Source: Anagrus nilaparvatae (Eukaryota > Arthropoda > Insecta > Hymenoptera > Mymaridae). Taken from it: a stretch of 64,000 nucleotides of DNA. The notes under the pieces were generated by a model. The model was not told the origin of the DNA. It did not search any database and worked only from the letters and a program-made list of their open reading frames with translations. Position 1 is the first letter of the stretch, and every line of letters begins with the position of its first letter. This document shows, one piece after another, positions 46,201 to 60,320 of this stretch. The stretch covers positions 25,358,001-25,422,000 of the forward strand of contig JAKSXM010000014.1 in assembly GCA_022575985.1 (NCBI GenBank), in the 5' to 3' direction. A program made the translations under genes and the position numbers.

Positions 46201-47720
46201 TTTAAGAGTAACAAATTTTTATTTTTAAAAATTGAAGCATAAAAAAGTGATTATTTAAAAAGTTATGAAAGCTTTCATTTAATTTATTGGTTTCCACTGA
46301 TACTTTTAAAAAAATATTTCAAGCAAAAATTGGCAGTGACATTGTTAATCTTTCAAAGAATTAATTTTGAGATGTACATTATAAGTATAATTCATAGCCA
46401 ATTTTTATCAGAATCTTGCGGAGCAGGCGTCTTGTTATCATTTGTGTTGTGGATTCATGCTATGTTGCTGAAAATGGTACATCTTTTTTGATATTTAAGG
46501 CTAAAAGGAACTTTTCCATTATGATTATATTTTTGTAATACAAAAAATGATGTGTAAATGTGAGCTTTTTTTAAACTCCAAAAATAAAATAAACCAAACG
46601 TTTAAATACAAAAATCAAATACATATTTTGCAGATAGTAGATAATTTTTCATATGAAATTTTCCTCTTCTTGTTTAATCAATATTATATTGGTTAAAAAT
46701 AAATTTCAGCTTTTCTTTTTCATTTTAATTAAAATTATACTATAACAAGATGATAAAAAAAAAATCACAATGCTCTGAAAACTACTCTGAATTAGTCTGA
46801 ATCACTTACACTCACACCAAAATGGTGCCCACCAAGCATTATATATAATACTAAATAGTAATAAATAATTTTTATTTTATATATCTAACATTATTTACTT
46901 CAAAGGAATGATTGAAAAATAATTTTAATTTAATATTTAATATTATTATAATATAATAATTTATATAAATAATTTATAAAGAATTTTCATAACATATATG
47001 TTTGAATTAGCAGAATAAAATAAAAGGTGCATGTAATTATGTAATTATAATTACCGTGGAATCACTAAAACATCGGAATATAACATGAATATACTAACAC
47101 ATTGACGTTTTAGATGTCGGTAAAAGCCGATAATAATAGGTAATAAATAAATAAAATTTTTTTTCATTTTTTGTAAATTAGCCAACGGCAAAACATTTCT
47201 TGGATAAAATTAAGCAATACTTTAAATTTTTAAGCCTTTCCAATTTGTATTAATGTCACCATTTTGGATCTCCTTATACTATCTTAGATCTAAAATAAAA
47301 CTCTTAATAAATTATTAAATTATATGAAAATTGGCTTGAATTACTTCTAAATAATTAATAAAGGTTTTCCCGTTTCCAAATTATTAAAATTCCTTTCCAA
47401 TACTTCAAAAAATAACAAAATACGAAAAAATTACAGGAATCTACTTTTACCCGCTTTCAAATTCACTTAACGTTTGTTTTCTTTTTTTGTAAGAAAAAGT
47501 GAAAAGTAATTAAGTGTGTACTAGTTTTCTTACTGTTGATTGTTATGAAATTGTATAAGCGCATATACATGAGCTTATGGTAGCTTTTTTTCCGCAAACA
47601 TTTGTATTTATCAAGTAGTAAACGTTTCTAATTTCAATTTAGAAATATGATTTTAACATTCATTATTTTTTATAAATAATTAATTGATGGTAAATGGTTT
47701 ATTCATGAACGAAAGATGTT
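43221..47720. other. Long non-coding stretch with one CpG-containing patch
   Basis: Mostly AT-rich sequence. 44750-45045 has clustered CpG words (CGTGCACGACGCACG, CTCGATCGTCG, ACGACGCGACGC) and a GAGAGAG run, which looks like a promoter or 5' end of a transcript. A minus-strand open segment at about 44278-44469 follows an AG at its 5' side and reads YQQTPQQQNENL before a stop. I could not connect these into a gene. Confidence 0.3.
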
Positions 47721-47722
47721 AG

Positions 47723-47896
47723 CTGAAAAATATTCAATTTATTATTATATTACTAAACATGGCATACCTTTAAATGCTCACATAGGAAATATCAGCATTT
47801 CCAATAAATTTCTATCAAAAATTCTGATATTTACTATGTGAGTATTTAAAGTTTTAGCACGTTTAGTAATATAATAATAAAATGAATATTTTTCAA
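47723..47896. repeat. Compact hairpin, 74-bp arms
   Basis: Arms 47723-47796 and 47823-47896 are reverse complements with about a dozen differences, separated by a 26-base loop. For example TTATTATTATATTACTAAAC in the left arm has its exact complement in the right. It is either a small MITE or a source of hairpin RNA. No ORF. Confidence 0.75.
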
Positions 47897-48945
47897 ATAT
47901 CTAAATCTGAATTGTTTTAAAATAAAGAAAACTTTTTAGACTTAAAAATTCAATTTTGTTTTCAAGATGTAACTACTAAAACTTATGTTCCCCGAATCGG
48001 GTTAAACTTATCTTAAAATAGGAAATTAATTTAATACTTGAAGGCCATCGTACCCACCCTTGATAAGGAAGAAGTCGGGAAGAAGACAGAACATAGTGAA
48101 TTTTAGAAAACAAATGTAAATTTATGTAAATTTTCATTCCTACCCTGATTGTAAACATATTTGGCATCCCTCTTACCCATATCAATCTTTAGTTTCTTAA
48201 TTTCCCTCTTCTGTAAATATATTATCTAAGATAATAACCGAAATTCAATAAAATTCTTGATGCAATAAAATTGTTTGCTAAAACAGGACTTTAAATAATG
48301 TGTACAAACTTAGAATAATCCCAAATCTTGGAAATTAAATACCAACAGTTCATTATAATTGTAACTTTTGGAATTGAGCTACAAGGCTTTATATTATAAG
48401 ATGGTTAATTTTGTTTTTTCAATCTTGTAAATTTTAGTAGGTCTTTATTTAATGCACATGCTTTTTCCTTTTAATTCTTAAATTTCTAAATTTTATCATC
48501 ATCTTTATTTTCTGTACAAATATAATTAAAGTATATTTTAATATAAACCTGTTAGTTAAAAAGTACCCTATTTTATGTAATTGCATGGCTAATCTTTGAG
48601 ATTTCATTGCATAAAAAATTTATGCTTCCATATTCTAATTTGCTTAAATATTTGTGATAATTATGTTTCCCAAAGAATTCAAAAATAATTTTAGCTGATA
48701 AAATAAATGGTTGTTAATAAAATTCTATTATTTATTTATTAGCTCATTCTCTGGATATTAAAAATAACTAAATTTTATCACTACTGCAATGTAATCAGCA
48801 AGATTAACAGATTAGTGAAAAACCTGTAAAAATTAATACACAGGGTTTTGTCATTTTAAATGATATAACACCCAAATATTTCAAAAACAACGCAAAATCA
48901 CGAAAAATGTTTCACATGAAAGTTGTTAGGGTTGGAATGCGCCAT
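47897..48945. other. AT-rich stretch without recognised features
   Basis: The minus-strand ORF at 47976-48185 has no recognisable motif. Nothing else seen. Confidence 0.35.
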
Positions 48946-48946
48946 T

Positions 48947-49330
48947 TGATGGGAAGCAAATTTTAAGTATTATTTTGGCTAAAAACAAATACAAGGCCTA
49001 TTTTTTACTCCAAAAAGTCTTTAATGCAGCTCTAAATAAAAAAAAATGTTTTTGGTAGTTACTACCATTCTTTTTTGTGGGGGAAGACTTTTGATGATTA
49101 TTTGCGATTTTAGGTCCTAAAGAACTGGGGCCATTGTTTTTAGGCAATGCTAAAAGTAGATGCAGCATAGGTTTTTAGGACCAAAAATGTCAAATAATCA
49201 CTAATAGTCTTTCACTACAACAAACTTAGAATAAAAATAGTAGTACCTACAAAAAAATCCTTTTTATTCATTTTGAGCTTTAAAAAAAGTCCAATTGGGC
49301 CCAGGTATGTAGAAGCCAAACAAATAGTAA
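48947..49330. repeat. Fold-back repeat family B, copy 2
   Basis: It shares ACAAGGCCTATTTTTTA, 'gctctaaat', GGTAGTTACTACCA and GGGCCCAGGTA-type words with 15200-15790. Internally TTTTTGGTAGTTACTACCAT (about 49050-49070) faces TAGTAGTACCTACAAAAAAA (about 49228-49248), giving a palindromic layout. Confidence 0.5.
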
Positions 49331-51610
49331 TATTGTATTTTACAATATTACAAATTGTAATATTGTAAAAAGAAATAAAATTTTATATTTTATTTATTAA
49401 AAATTATTATCTGAAGAAGAGATAAAGTAAGTAAGTAACTACTAAAGTTACTTCATATTTTATTTATATTGAAATTGGTTTGCTTCAAAGCTATATACTT
49501 TTCACTATGCAGTATAAAAATCTTCGAACCTCATCAATTTTTAATATTTTTCTAATAAAAATGTTTTTTTATGATTTCTGTCAACATGAACATTTCTTTT
49601 AATTCAGTTTTTTTCATAAATACAAATGAATATATTTTTAAATTTTATTTCATGAGTTACGTGTTAGACGCAATACTAAATATCGATTTTATAATATTTA
49701 AACTGATTTTTATTTTTTGAATGGATTATATTATAACTTTTTTTCGTGAATAAAATAAATTAATATTTATTTCACAAACAGACTTGGGTTTTTTATAAAA
49801 AATTATAATTACATGAAAATGAATTCATTTAGTTAATCTCAAATATTTTTGGTCACCAAAAGCGATTTTGAAAGTTTCATTTATTTTTGGTTGACTAATC
49901 TTGAGGAAAAAAGACACAAAAAGACACAATGCCTCGTTGTTTCTATGTAAATAAGCTCTATCTGTAGAATTAGATTTCAGGATTATGGTCAAAGCAAAAA
50001 TTTGCTGATCAATTTTAAAAGCTTAAAGTTGAATGTAAATTTTTATTTTTGAGGTTAGATATTTACCATTTTGAGAAAAACATTTTATTGCAATTAAATT
50101 TTTTTTATGCATTTGACTATAAATATTCCCAATTTAATAAAACACAGGAAGAAAAGGATTATACAAAGTGACCAGAATAACATTTATTTACTTATGCCCT
50201 ATTTTGGATCACAATATGTTTACCATAATTTATCTTGTATTTTATTCTAATATTACAACCACAATAAAAAAAATTTTCTTGTTAAAAGGTGAATACGTCT
50301 TGTAAATTCGGAACTTTTTTTGTTAAAAAAATGTAAAAATCCTTATACATAGTCTCTACTGTTACTGACATACACATAAAATACAAATACCCATGAACAT
50401 ATTCATGTAAATACAGAGAAAACAATGTTACTATTTTATACAATAAATCAAACAAATCTTAGCCATAATATATATATATATACACAATTTACATATATAT
50501 AGTAAATATGTTAGTTAGCCCTTCAACACATAAAGTTATGCGACAAATGAGTATAAATACTGGTGTAAATACTTGCTAGATCATCCCCATGTGAATTTCA
50601 ATTGGTCATGTACATACTAAATATAATACATGTTTTATACAGATTCCTATATGTGACACAATAGTTTTATGTATGAATACACATTTTCATTTATGGTATA
50701 GATTTACTTTTTTAAATATTGGTTAAACTGATCTAGTACAAGTGATTGTTTGAGATAATTGGACTAAATTTCAGGATACAAAAAAACTGATATATTAATT
50801 AATTTTTTTCATAACCAATTTTATATTATATTAAAAAATTAAAAAAAAAAGAAATTAAATTTTTATAATTTACAAACTAAACATTCTTTGAAGTAAACAA
50901 ATAGCAAAGTTTTTATAAAGAACATAAATTATGTAAATTTTGTAATATTTTGGTAATATTATGTCCCTTTGACACAAATATATAAAACCACGTGACTGGA
51001 AAATTAAACTTCATATATTAATAATTTATCAAAACCAAAGTTATAGCCACATGTATAGACTCTATAAATTGATGCAAATATTAAATATACGTGCAGATTA
51101 GTATTGTCTTTTGTATTAAAACTTTTTTGTTTATTTTTATAATTTTTTCGTGATACAAACTTAAAAAAGCCACATGCAGTATGCATAGAGCAATACATTT
51201 TTATGTAAAGGTGCGGAAATTTTCTTTAGGGAAAATTTTTAACTGTATAGAAAATGCCAAAAATGTAATATTCCTTTAATATTAAATAATGAGTATACAC
51301 TAAAATTGAATTACTTTATTTAGTCAAAATTATAATCAAAATTTTATTAAATTATATATTAAAAATAAACCCTTGGGCAAGATAAAAGTGTTTTAAACAT
51401 ATACGAAAATAATGGAAGCTAAAAGTTTAGAGAATTTTGTAATTGTTTTGGTAATTGAATTTGCATAGCAATTTATCATCTTTCTAATTGATATCAACTT
51501 TATTGTGAAAAATAAATCTTTTTAGGTAATAATATTATAATTAAATGGCCAGGGCACGTAAGAAAATATTTATCCCAAAATATCTAAATAAAAATAGCAA
51601 CTGAAAAAAA
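49331..51610. other. AT-rich stretch without recognised features
   Basis: No gene or repeat seen apart from short AT dinucleotide runs near 50469-50510. Confidence 0.4.
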
Positions 51611-51613
51611 AAA

Positions 51614-52336
51614 GGAAATCCACCCCTTTTTTTGCAACCTCGTCAATTTTTTTCTGAATAGAACTCAACAAAAATTTTTTTGTGCAAAATTTTTGCTATT
51701 ATGTGCTGATTTTGCCCCACTTTTAATGCTCCTTAATCCACTTTATTACTAAATTAATTTTATAGCTCTGTAATAATGTGGTCTGAGTAGAAAAGGTCTA
51801 CTGTATGTTGTTTGCATCGTTGAATCTGAATTTGAGATCCTAAGTGCCTAGAAAAAAAGAGCAAAACCCTTAATTTAGAAAAAAAAAAATACCCTTCGTA
51901 AGAGTTTTTTGCAACTGTTTGAAACTACTGATCAAATAAATAACATTTTTCAAAGAAAATATTTGGTTAATTTGATAATGTATGAAAAGTGAAATATTAG
52001 AGCTGATGATAGAGGGTGAAAATTACCTCCAAAGTAAGGAAAGATTGAAAAAAACGATGTAAGTTTAATTTGATTTTTTTGAATTTTGTATTTGAAAATG
52101 CTTTTTCGTATTTGATTGTTATATAAATTGTTGACTACTCTCCAGGTAGTGAAAATGGATACTACTAACCTACCTCTAAGTTAAAAAAATGAAAAATTTA
52201 AACATATTTTATTTCTCCATATAATTTATCTTTTCGTTTTTTATGGCCTTTTTATAACATTATTTTTTAGCAGCGCAATCGGTGAAGGAGTGGCAGCGAA
52301 AAATTAACGAGGTTGCGGATAAAGGGGTTGATTTTT
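51614..52336. mobile_element. TIR element, about 38-bp ends
   Basis: The left end 51614-51651 (AAATCCACCCC, 'tttgcaacctcgtcaattt') is matched by the reverse complement of 52299-52336 ('aaattaacgaggttgcg', 'aaaggggttgattt'). The 723-bp element has no transposase. The open frame running out through the right end (AQSVKEWQRKINEVADKG) is part of the element's terminus, not a gene. Confidence 0.65.
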
Positions 52337-55300
52337 CGTTCACTCTTTGTTTCATAAAAGCTTATAAAAAAAGAAATCTATTTAATAGAATATTATGGAA
52401 TATTATTTTTTGGGTAAATATTACCCAAATATTTTGAGTAAATATTATCCGAAAATCCAATAGCAAAGCAACCATTTTGAAATAGATACCAGGCAAATAT
52501 TTATGCATAATTAAATAAACTATTAAAACTTTCTTAAATTTAAAAATAAAAATTAACGGAACTCTAAAAACAAAATTAAAATAATTCATTTGTTTAAAAA
52601 TTCACTTCAAATATATGTATAATGTGTGATATAAACGTTTTAGAAGTTTCTAATGAGTTTCGCAGAAAATGGATTAGATATGAAAAGCCTCTAATATTAA
52701 GTTTCTATAAAATTTATATATATAATGGGTTGCTTGTGCTTGAAGCCCTGTTTGATATAACAATTTCTAAAGAAGAACTTTTCAATTGGTTATATAGTAT
52801 TTTAGTTTGATCAAAAACTAACTTTTATGTATCTTGTCATTATTGATGATTATCTTTATATATATGTGTGTGTGTGTAATAGGGTTCAAAGTGCTTGATC
52901 AATTATATTGATATGTTCATTGTTACTGTTTTTCTTGCTATTGAATTATTTAGTTTTCAATTTCAGTATTTCAGTTAAGATAATTTTTAAGTGGATTAAA
53001 GGATTTTTGATTATTTTATTGATAAAAATAATTGAATATTTTGTATTTTGTTTTTTGGTTTTTATTGAATTACTCTGATAGAAATGTTTTTAGCCAAATT
53101 TTATGGAAGCCCAAAAAGCTCATGATACTGAAACAAAGCCTAGAATTTTGGGTAGCTTTTTGCTCTAAAAATGAAGGTACATACAAATGAAAATAAGTTT
53201 CCTTTTAAAAGGACTAACTCAAAGTTTTGTTAAGCAGCCCAATCCTAAATTCTAATTATTTGGGCAACACCTTCAGTTTTAGGGCATAGTTAAAAATTAT
53301 TTTGTCCAAATTCCGGGTATAGGTTAAACTTTAAAAAATTAAATAATTTGTAAAAACGTTAAATGTTAAATAATCAAAACGAATCAAAATGATTTGTCTG
53401 AATTTAAAACTAAATTTTTAAGTGAATATTTATTTTGTAATATTATTTAATAGGCCCTAATTCGAAAAAACTTTATAACATTTTTCATTAAAAATACTTT
53501 ACGTCATACAAAATAAAAAACAAATAAATATAAAAATTTAATTATAACCATAAATTAAAACTTTCGAAAAGCCCTTTCAGTTCAAACTTTTATAATTAAT
53601 GTAAATAAACACTAAATTACATTAAAAAAGAAAAGCATTTTTTTAATTTAGTTTTTTATTTTCTTGACGTTGTAAATTATAAAATTGTATAAATTCCCAT
53701 TAGAATTAAGATTGCGTATAGACAGTTTATTTAATGTCACAAGAGAGAATATAAAATAAAAATAAAGTTAAATACGCTTGCGCAAAATATTTAATTGAAC
53801 AATTTTCTGTAAAGTAAAATGACCCTTTTATAATAGTTTTATAAATTAACAAAATATAGGGTATATTGTCCAGTAATAAAACAGTTAAGATTGTGCCCTT
53901 GTTTTTTAACGATTTTAGAATAAACAATTTATATTTTTGCATGAAAATGTTTTAAGGCCTTTTAGAAACTACGGGAAAAAAATTTTTTTAAGTTTGCATA
54001 AAATTATATATAACTTATATTTAAAATATATCTAAGTAGACTATAAATTAATTATAACAATATTTTTATGGAAGAATAATATTTTTTATTAAAAATTTAA
54101 AAAAATTCATTGCAATTTTTAGGAAATTAAAAAAAGTAAACTAATGAAATTACATATATTACTTAAATATTGATTTTCTATTTTAAAAGTTCAATGTATA
54201 TGCAAAGCAAGGTTTCCTGTACACTCGAGCCCAAAAAAATACTAATGTTCAGTTTCTGGTACCTCACAGTTATTGTTATCGTTAAAATTTGTATTTCTGC
54301 TTTTTCTCCAAATAAGCCCCTTTTTCGATCCCCCAAATGCTGAAAAATTTATTTTCAGGCGGAGTATGTATGCACGCATTTGTGTGTACTTAAGTTACTC
54401 ATGCTCCTAGGTAACCAGTAATTTTTCGGACTAATATGCACATTTTAACTACGCATTAATGTCTCGAAAATCTTGTTTCTGAAATTTATAAAATACTCCT
54501 TTTTTATGTTATTTGAACACAAACCCTGAAAATTTGTTATTACTCGAAGTTTTTGATCGGATAGCTGAATTTTTAAAAACGTTTATTCTTCGAGAACCTA
54601 ATTATTATTTTATTATCATCGTTTTTCTATTTTTTGTATAAAATTTTGTTAAAAATAGTTATTTTTTTGAACAAGGGAAAAAATTGGTTTTGACTTTGCT
54701 TGCAGTTGTATACAAGTGCGAGTGCAGACAGCAAAAAAACATATGGTATTTAATGGGCAAAAAAGCTGTCTCCCTAGAGTAGATTTTTTCTAATTTAAAA
54801 GTTTTGGTACTTCCAGTTATTTGGAATCTTAAAATAAAAATTAAATTCTGACTTTTAAATACAGCACATTAGCAATAATTTGTTTTTAGTAAATTAAATT
54901 TTTATAATATTTGGTAATAGCATATAGCAAGCTAAAATAAGTTTTTTAATTTCAACAGATGTCGATATAGCACCAACAAGTGTCCTAAAGTGATCTTTAT
55001 AAAAAATGGTGGTTATAGAAAAAAAAATTAAAAACAATAATAATAATAAGTACATGCTGCTAATACATACTTCAAAGTTTTTTAATGACATTAAACTATT
55101 TTTTTGAAAGAGATACCTATACTATAAAATTTTTACTGCTCTTTTTACAAAAAAAATTATATTTAACAAACTTTTTTTAAAACCTTTAATAAATAAAGTT
55201 ATAATAAGCAAATACCTATAATATTCTAACGTAAAATATTTTTATGCAAAAGAAAATATTATGACTACTTTTCTGCTTTACAAAAAAGTTTACTTTATAT

Positions 55301-58300
55301 AAGGAGAAAATTTTTTATGTTCAAATTAAATATATATATATATAAATATAATGTCAAGATGTCTATAATATTATAAAAAAGCATTTGGTTCTAATTAGAG
55401 TTGGTTTCTCTTTAAATTTTATCGACTTTCTGCCTTCACAGTCATCAATTATTTTTAGCTTTCGTTTAAATTTTTTTTTTTGCACACAAACATCTATATG
55501 CTTTATTACGTACAGTATTACTCTGTTACTTACTTGTACTTATAAATGAATGTTGCTCGTTTCAAAAAATTTATGAAAAATTCTCAGGGATCTAATTGCA
55601 TGGGTCTTTCAGTCGGTCATCAGAGATTTTTTGAATTGTAAATACAAAATTTAACATGGTCATTATAGGAAATACATAGCATTACAGCATCAGACAGATA
55701 TAGCACTCTATCTGTGACTAACAGTTATTTATGAGCGCAAATTAAAAAAAATTTTATGCTATAATTGGCTAAAAGACCCACACCGTTGGATCCCTGAGAT
55801 TTTTATCTACAAAACTGCATACCTCTTTAAACAGAAATTTTTGGGCATCGCGTCCTTAAATTTTAAAAATTGTTTTTTTATTTCAGCAATTACAGTATGC
55901 TATAATAAATATTGCAAGAAGCAGGTATTTGTAAACAAGTATTTGTAAGCTTGTTTGAAACTATCTTTAATCTTGATATAAAATAATATTTATTATGAAT
56001 CAACTGTTAAACAATAAGGTTAACAAACTTTAGTAAATCCAATATTTTAATCTAACTTAATACGTCCAATTTGACGTACAAGGTTTATGTCCAGGTGGGC
56101 AAAATTTAATTTTTCATTATTAAAACAATTTTGTTTGTTTTACTCTTTTTTTTTTAAAAAGGGTAAACTTTTTTTAACTTTTTTAAAAAGTTATTCATTG
56201 AAATAACAAAAAATAATTGCATAAAAAAGAACTAAATAATTAAAAAAAATATAACTCTTTTCAATGTATTTTTCATTTTATCTACTCACATCATTTTCCA
56301 ATTTTCATGTACGCTCGCTTACAAGTAACAAAGTATCATTTTTATTAAAAACTTCTGCTTTTGAAAATGTAGACTGGAGTCAATTTATTTTTTCAAATAT
56401 CATAAGGTAGCAGAAAAATTCTGATTTCAGGTTCTGCATCACCATTTAATTTAATTAATTTAATTTAGCGGCTTCAAATAATTTAGCCTATTAGTTAAGA
56501 CTCTTACAAGTGTAAATACTTTCCATGCCCATTCAATATATATTAACACAACCACTTATAATTTTTTTAGTACCAAATGTCTAAATTTTTGTCATCATGT
56601 CTTAAAATAACTAGAAAAATGTTCCATTACCTACCTAGTCAGGTGAGTTTAAGAACTTAAATTAACAAAATTTTATCAGAATTTTAATTTTTTTTGTTTT
56701 TTCGCAAAATTATATTAAAGAATAAAAAAATAAAGCCATATATTATAAATGTTGTTACGCATAGATATTTAGTTACATTAATTGTACTTTGAAGTCTATT
56801 GCTCCTTTACTTTATCACAGGGCGTAACATCAAAAGAACGTGGGCTCAGAAGGTTTTTGTCTCATACCGCATATATACAGCATTCTGTATACTTGTTGAG
56901 CTTCTGCTTTGTAAAGTTTTATATCCAGAGATGCATGAATCTATCTAGTAAAAAAAAAAAGAAATTGTACGCTGCTGTGAACTCTTTATGCATAAAAAAA
57001 AATAACGTTTACACTTATATCTTTTTGCGTTCTGCATAATTTTTTTTTTTTTTTTTGCTTTTTTTCTTTTTTGTGGATGATAAAAGTTGTAATTTTATAC
57101 TTTTTGTCAAGAAAAATGTTAAAGAATGAAAATTAAGAAGGAAAAAAATGAAATTAAAATAAATTTTTGTAGTTTTTTAAGCTAAATTTAACATTATTGT
57201 TTTTTTTGAGAAAAGTCACATAAAATTTTAAAATACAAATTTTCAGTTTTTAATCTACAAGAAAAAAAAGTGGTATCTAATTTTATTGTTAAATATGTAA
57301 TGCACATTTACCTTGGATATTGCAATACCTGAAATTGGCTAAAAACTTTATTTTACGCTTTTCTCCTTATATATACTTAAAGCTTAAGGTACTAAAGGTT
57401 GCTATAGCAACTTAGTTTCTCGGACATGTCGACTTCTTATGCAGGTATACGTTTTATATATAAATGAAAGTAGCGTCTTGGGATTTAAAAACGATTCAAG
57501 GCAAATAATACTTATATATAACTAAAGGATTTGACGTACATGTGAGGAAAAAATAGCAGTCATATTTTTATATATGCGTACTTGTGTAAAAAGTTTTTAA
57601 TGATTTTTTGCAAAATTTTATAAAGGGGCATGTTTTATTAAATATTTTCTTTTTTCAAATAAGCAAATCAATAAAGTTAAAAAAAAAATAATTTTAATTC
57701 CCCCCTTTTGATATAAAGATCTTTCTCTGTGAACCAAACAGCATATTTATTTAAAAAATATTTAATTTTTTGCGAAATTGTAATTTGTAATGTTTAAAAA
57801 TAATCAAAATATTATGTTAAAAGTAAATGTGCAATGAAATTGAAGTAAATAACATGATGTAAAATCAATGTAATAAAACTGTATTAAGTGTCAATAATGT
57901 ACTATAATGATGTATCAGCTAAATAACTTTACTTTGTATGTAAAAATTGAAAATACTTATTTATTTCAATTAAATAATGATTCGATTCAGAAATCAAATA
58001 TTTTCATCGGTTAAAGAAAGCATTTACGCATCGAGTTAATGCGGGAAAACGATACCCATCTTTATGTAGGATGAATTTGCATGATGTTGTAGTTTATTGG
58101 ACTTTAAAGTATATTTTACTTGGAACAGGAGCATCATTGAAGTTTCTTTCTTTATTTTTCTCGTAATGGATCATAATATACTATTAAAAATGATAGATAA
58201 ATTTAAATTTTTGATAAAATTGAAATTTTAATTGGCTGAAGACAAGGAAAATAAATGATCGAATTTCACTTAAAGTTTTGTTTAAATCCAATGGGATCAT

Positions 58301-59525
58301 TTTCAGTAAAATTTTTATCTTACTTTTCAGTGAATTACTTTGAAATTTAGTACCTCTTAAATGAATATCAACATATTTCAAAGAAAAATAAATCTAAAAA
58401 ATTTTAATTCGTTTAAGAATATCTGTTTTCTATTTGAAAAATGCAATTTTTATTTATATAAAAATGTCACAAGATAAATGTGCAAAAAATATTACTGAAA
58501 ATTACTTAATTCCCTTAGGATTTTTACTTGGTTAGCTGCTTGTCTACCTGGATAGGCTGATAATTTTCTCGCGGGAATTAAGATACTAATAAAATATATT
58601 TTTAAATATAAAAACTCTTGTAGATATTAAAATTGGAAAAAATCAAATTTGTATTTTTTTATTTTTTATTTAATTACCTAATTTGGTTTGTCTTTTATTT
58701 AATGATTTTATTTTTAATTTTACTTTGTAACGGGTTAAAGTTATATATTTCATGGATTAAGTAATAAACCTTTTAAAATCTATAAAATATTTTATGAAAT
58801 ATAAATTTTTCCATTAAGAATCAAATTATGGAAAATTAAACTTTTGCAGATTTTAAAAACTAAAATTTACGCTAATTTTTCTAGGGTCCAAAAGGTTAAT
58901 AAAAGATAAGAAAAATTATTATAATATTAATTTAAAATTTGATTATAAAAAGTAAACTTTTATTAAATACTAATGAAAAAAACTAGACTGATATTGCTTA
59001 ATTTGTTTCATTGAACATGATTGGATACAAGTTTGTGTGTATATTTACTTTACTACTGAGTACGTCTAATCGATATTACTATTGAATAATTCATACTTTA
59101 AAGAGAAACTAATATACGTACCAAAGCTCAAAGATGTTCAACTTAATCGATATCGTAGATATATAGTATTTCAAATTGATTTTATTGACTTTACTGCATT
59201 ATTTTATGAAAATTAATATTTAAAATAAATGCTGTTTCGTAGAATTTTATTTATTATTTAAATATTAAATTAATTTATAATATTTAATTAAATAAACATA
59301 TAAACCTTGCACTTATAAAAGTTAATTATTTACAAGAAATTGTTAATTAAATATGAGTCTAAACATGTATCGATTTTCATATTTCTAATAGTTTCTTGCA
59401 TAAAATATTGGTTATTTCTACAAAACTTTGTACTTATTACATTATTTAAAAAGTTTTTAATTTACAAACTGCTATGAAAAGATTGGTAAAACATTTGGAT
59501 AAATTTATAATTTAAATATGAATAT
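52337..59525. other. Long AT-rich stretch without supported genes
   Basis: It contains a GT run near 52866-52878 and an AT run near 55330-55343. A 62-codon plus-strand ORF (52622-52810) with mixed composition has no recognisable motif. Less AT-rich patches at 54230-54440 and 56800-56900 gave no coherent exon. Confidence 0.35.
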
Positions 59526-59529
59526 ATGA

Positions 59530-60267
59530 ATAAATCTGTTCGATATCTTGAGCTAATAATTTTTGTGAGGCTCGTCAATAAGTACACTGTTAACACTTTT
59601 CGTAGATAACCATGAGTAATATTTTTTAATAAAAAACAAAAAACAAAAAAAAATTTTTTGAAATAAAATTTTATAAAAAATGTGAGAAGCTACTTCGATG
59701 AGATCACGCAATATACTATATATTAACGGAAAACGGTAATCTAAAAACCTCCTACATAAAAAATTTTTTTAGTTACATCTGTTGATTAATTTAAAATCTT
59801 GAAGAGTATAAATTTTATAAAAATTTCCATGAAAAAAAACATCTTAGTTGAATTAGATGAACCAAACACACTTTTATTATGAACCTAGTACCAAAAAAAT
59901 AAAATTATATAAATGAAAGAACTCGCTTCCTAAGAATTATATATAGAATAGTTTTTTTTTCACATTGCACTTTGGATCACCATGTAAATTTACAGCATAT
60001 TTCAATCAAATGCCATTAATATAATAATTGAATTTTTCGCTCATTTGAATCCCGTCTCCTATAATCTATCGCGTGATCTCATTGAAGTGCTTCTCACATT
60101 TTTTATAAAATTTTATTTCAAAAAAATTATTTTTTTTTTAAGTATAATTATTATTTAAGGTTATCTACGAGAAGGATAAATAGTTTATGTACTCTGACGA
60201 GCCTCACACTATTTAGCGAGAGGAGAAATAACCAAAAATTGTTAGTTCAAGGTATCGAATAGATTTA
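59530..60267. mobile_element. MITE with long inverted ends (about 180-200 bp)
   Basis: Left arm about 59530-59712 and right arm about 60068-60267 are imperfect reverse complements: AATCTGTTCGATATCTTGAG, GTGAGGCTCGTC, AGATAACC, TTATAAAAAATGTGAGAAGC and GATGAGATCACGC all have their complements on the right. The 355-bp middle has no ORF. Confidence 0.75.
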
Positions 60268-60320
60268 TTCTATTATTTTATTATTTTATTATTTTTCATT
60301 GAAAATCGGTATTTTATCAC

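Noticed and set aside
46151..46207. Possible exon after ATTTTAG, reading EVVKLVLEKGVLNEEINLR in a phase compatible with the 31915 donor
   Set aside because: Only 19 codons, weak donor (GTAACA), no recognised domain, and chance matches of this size are expected in 32 kb of sequence.
46420..46495. GC-richer segment after ATCAG reading SCGAGVLLSFVLWIHAMLLK
   Set aside because: Hydrophobic reading is short, the donor is weak and neither strand gives a continuation.
47976..48185. 69-codon minus-strand ORF with several Trp and Arg residues
   Set aside because: No motif or splice context, and no repeat partner in the window; left as unexplained sequence.
52622..52810. 62-codon plus-strand ORF with mixed composition
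   Set aside because: No motif, no splice or promoter context, and ORFs of this size are common by chance here. I could not support it as a gene.
54361..54411. Exon-like segment between TTTTCAG and GTAACC
   Set aside because: In the phase required by the upstream coding exon it hits a stop; other phases have no partner.
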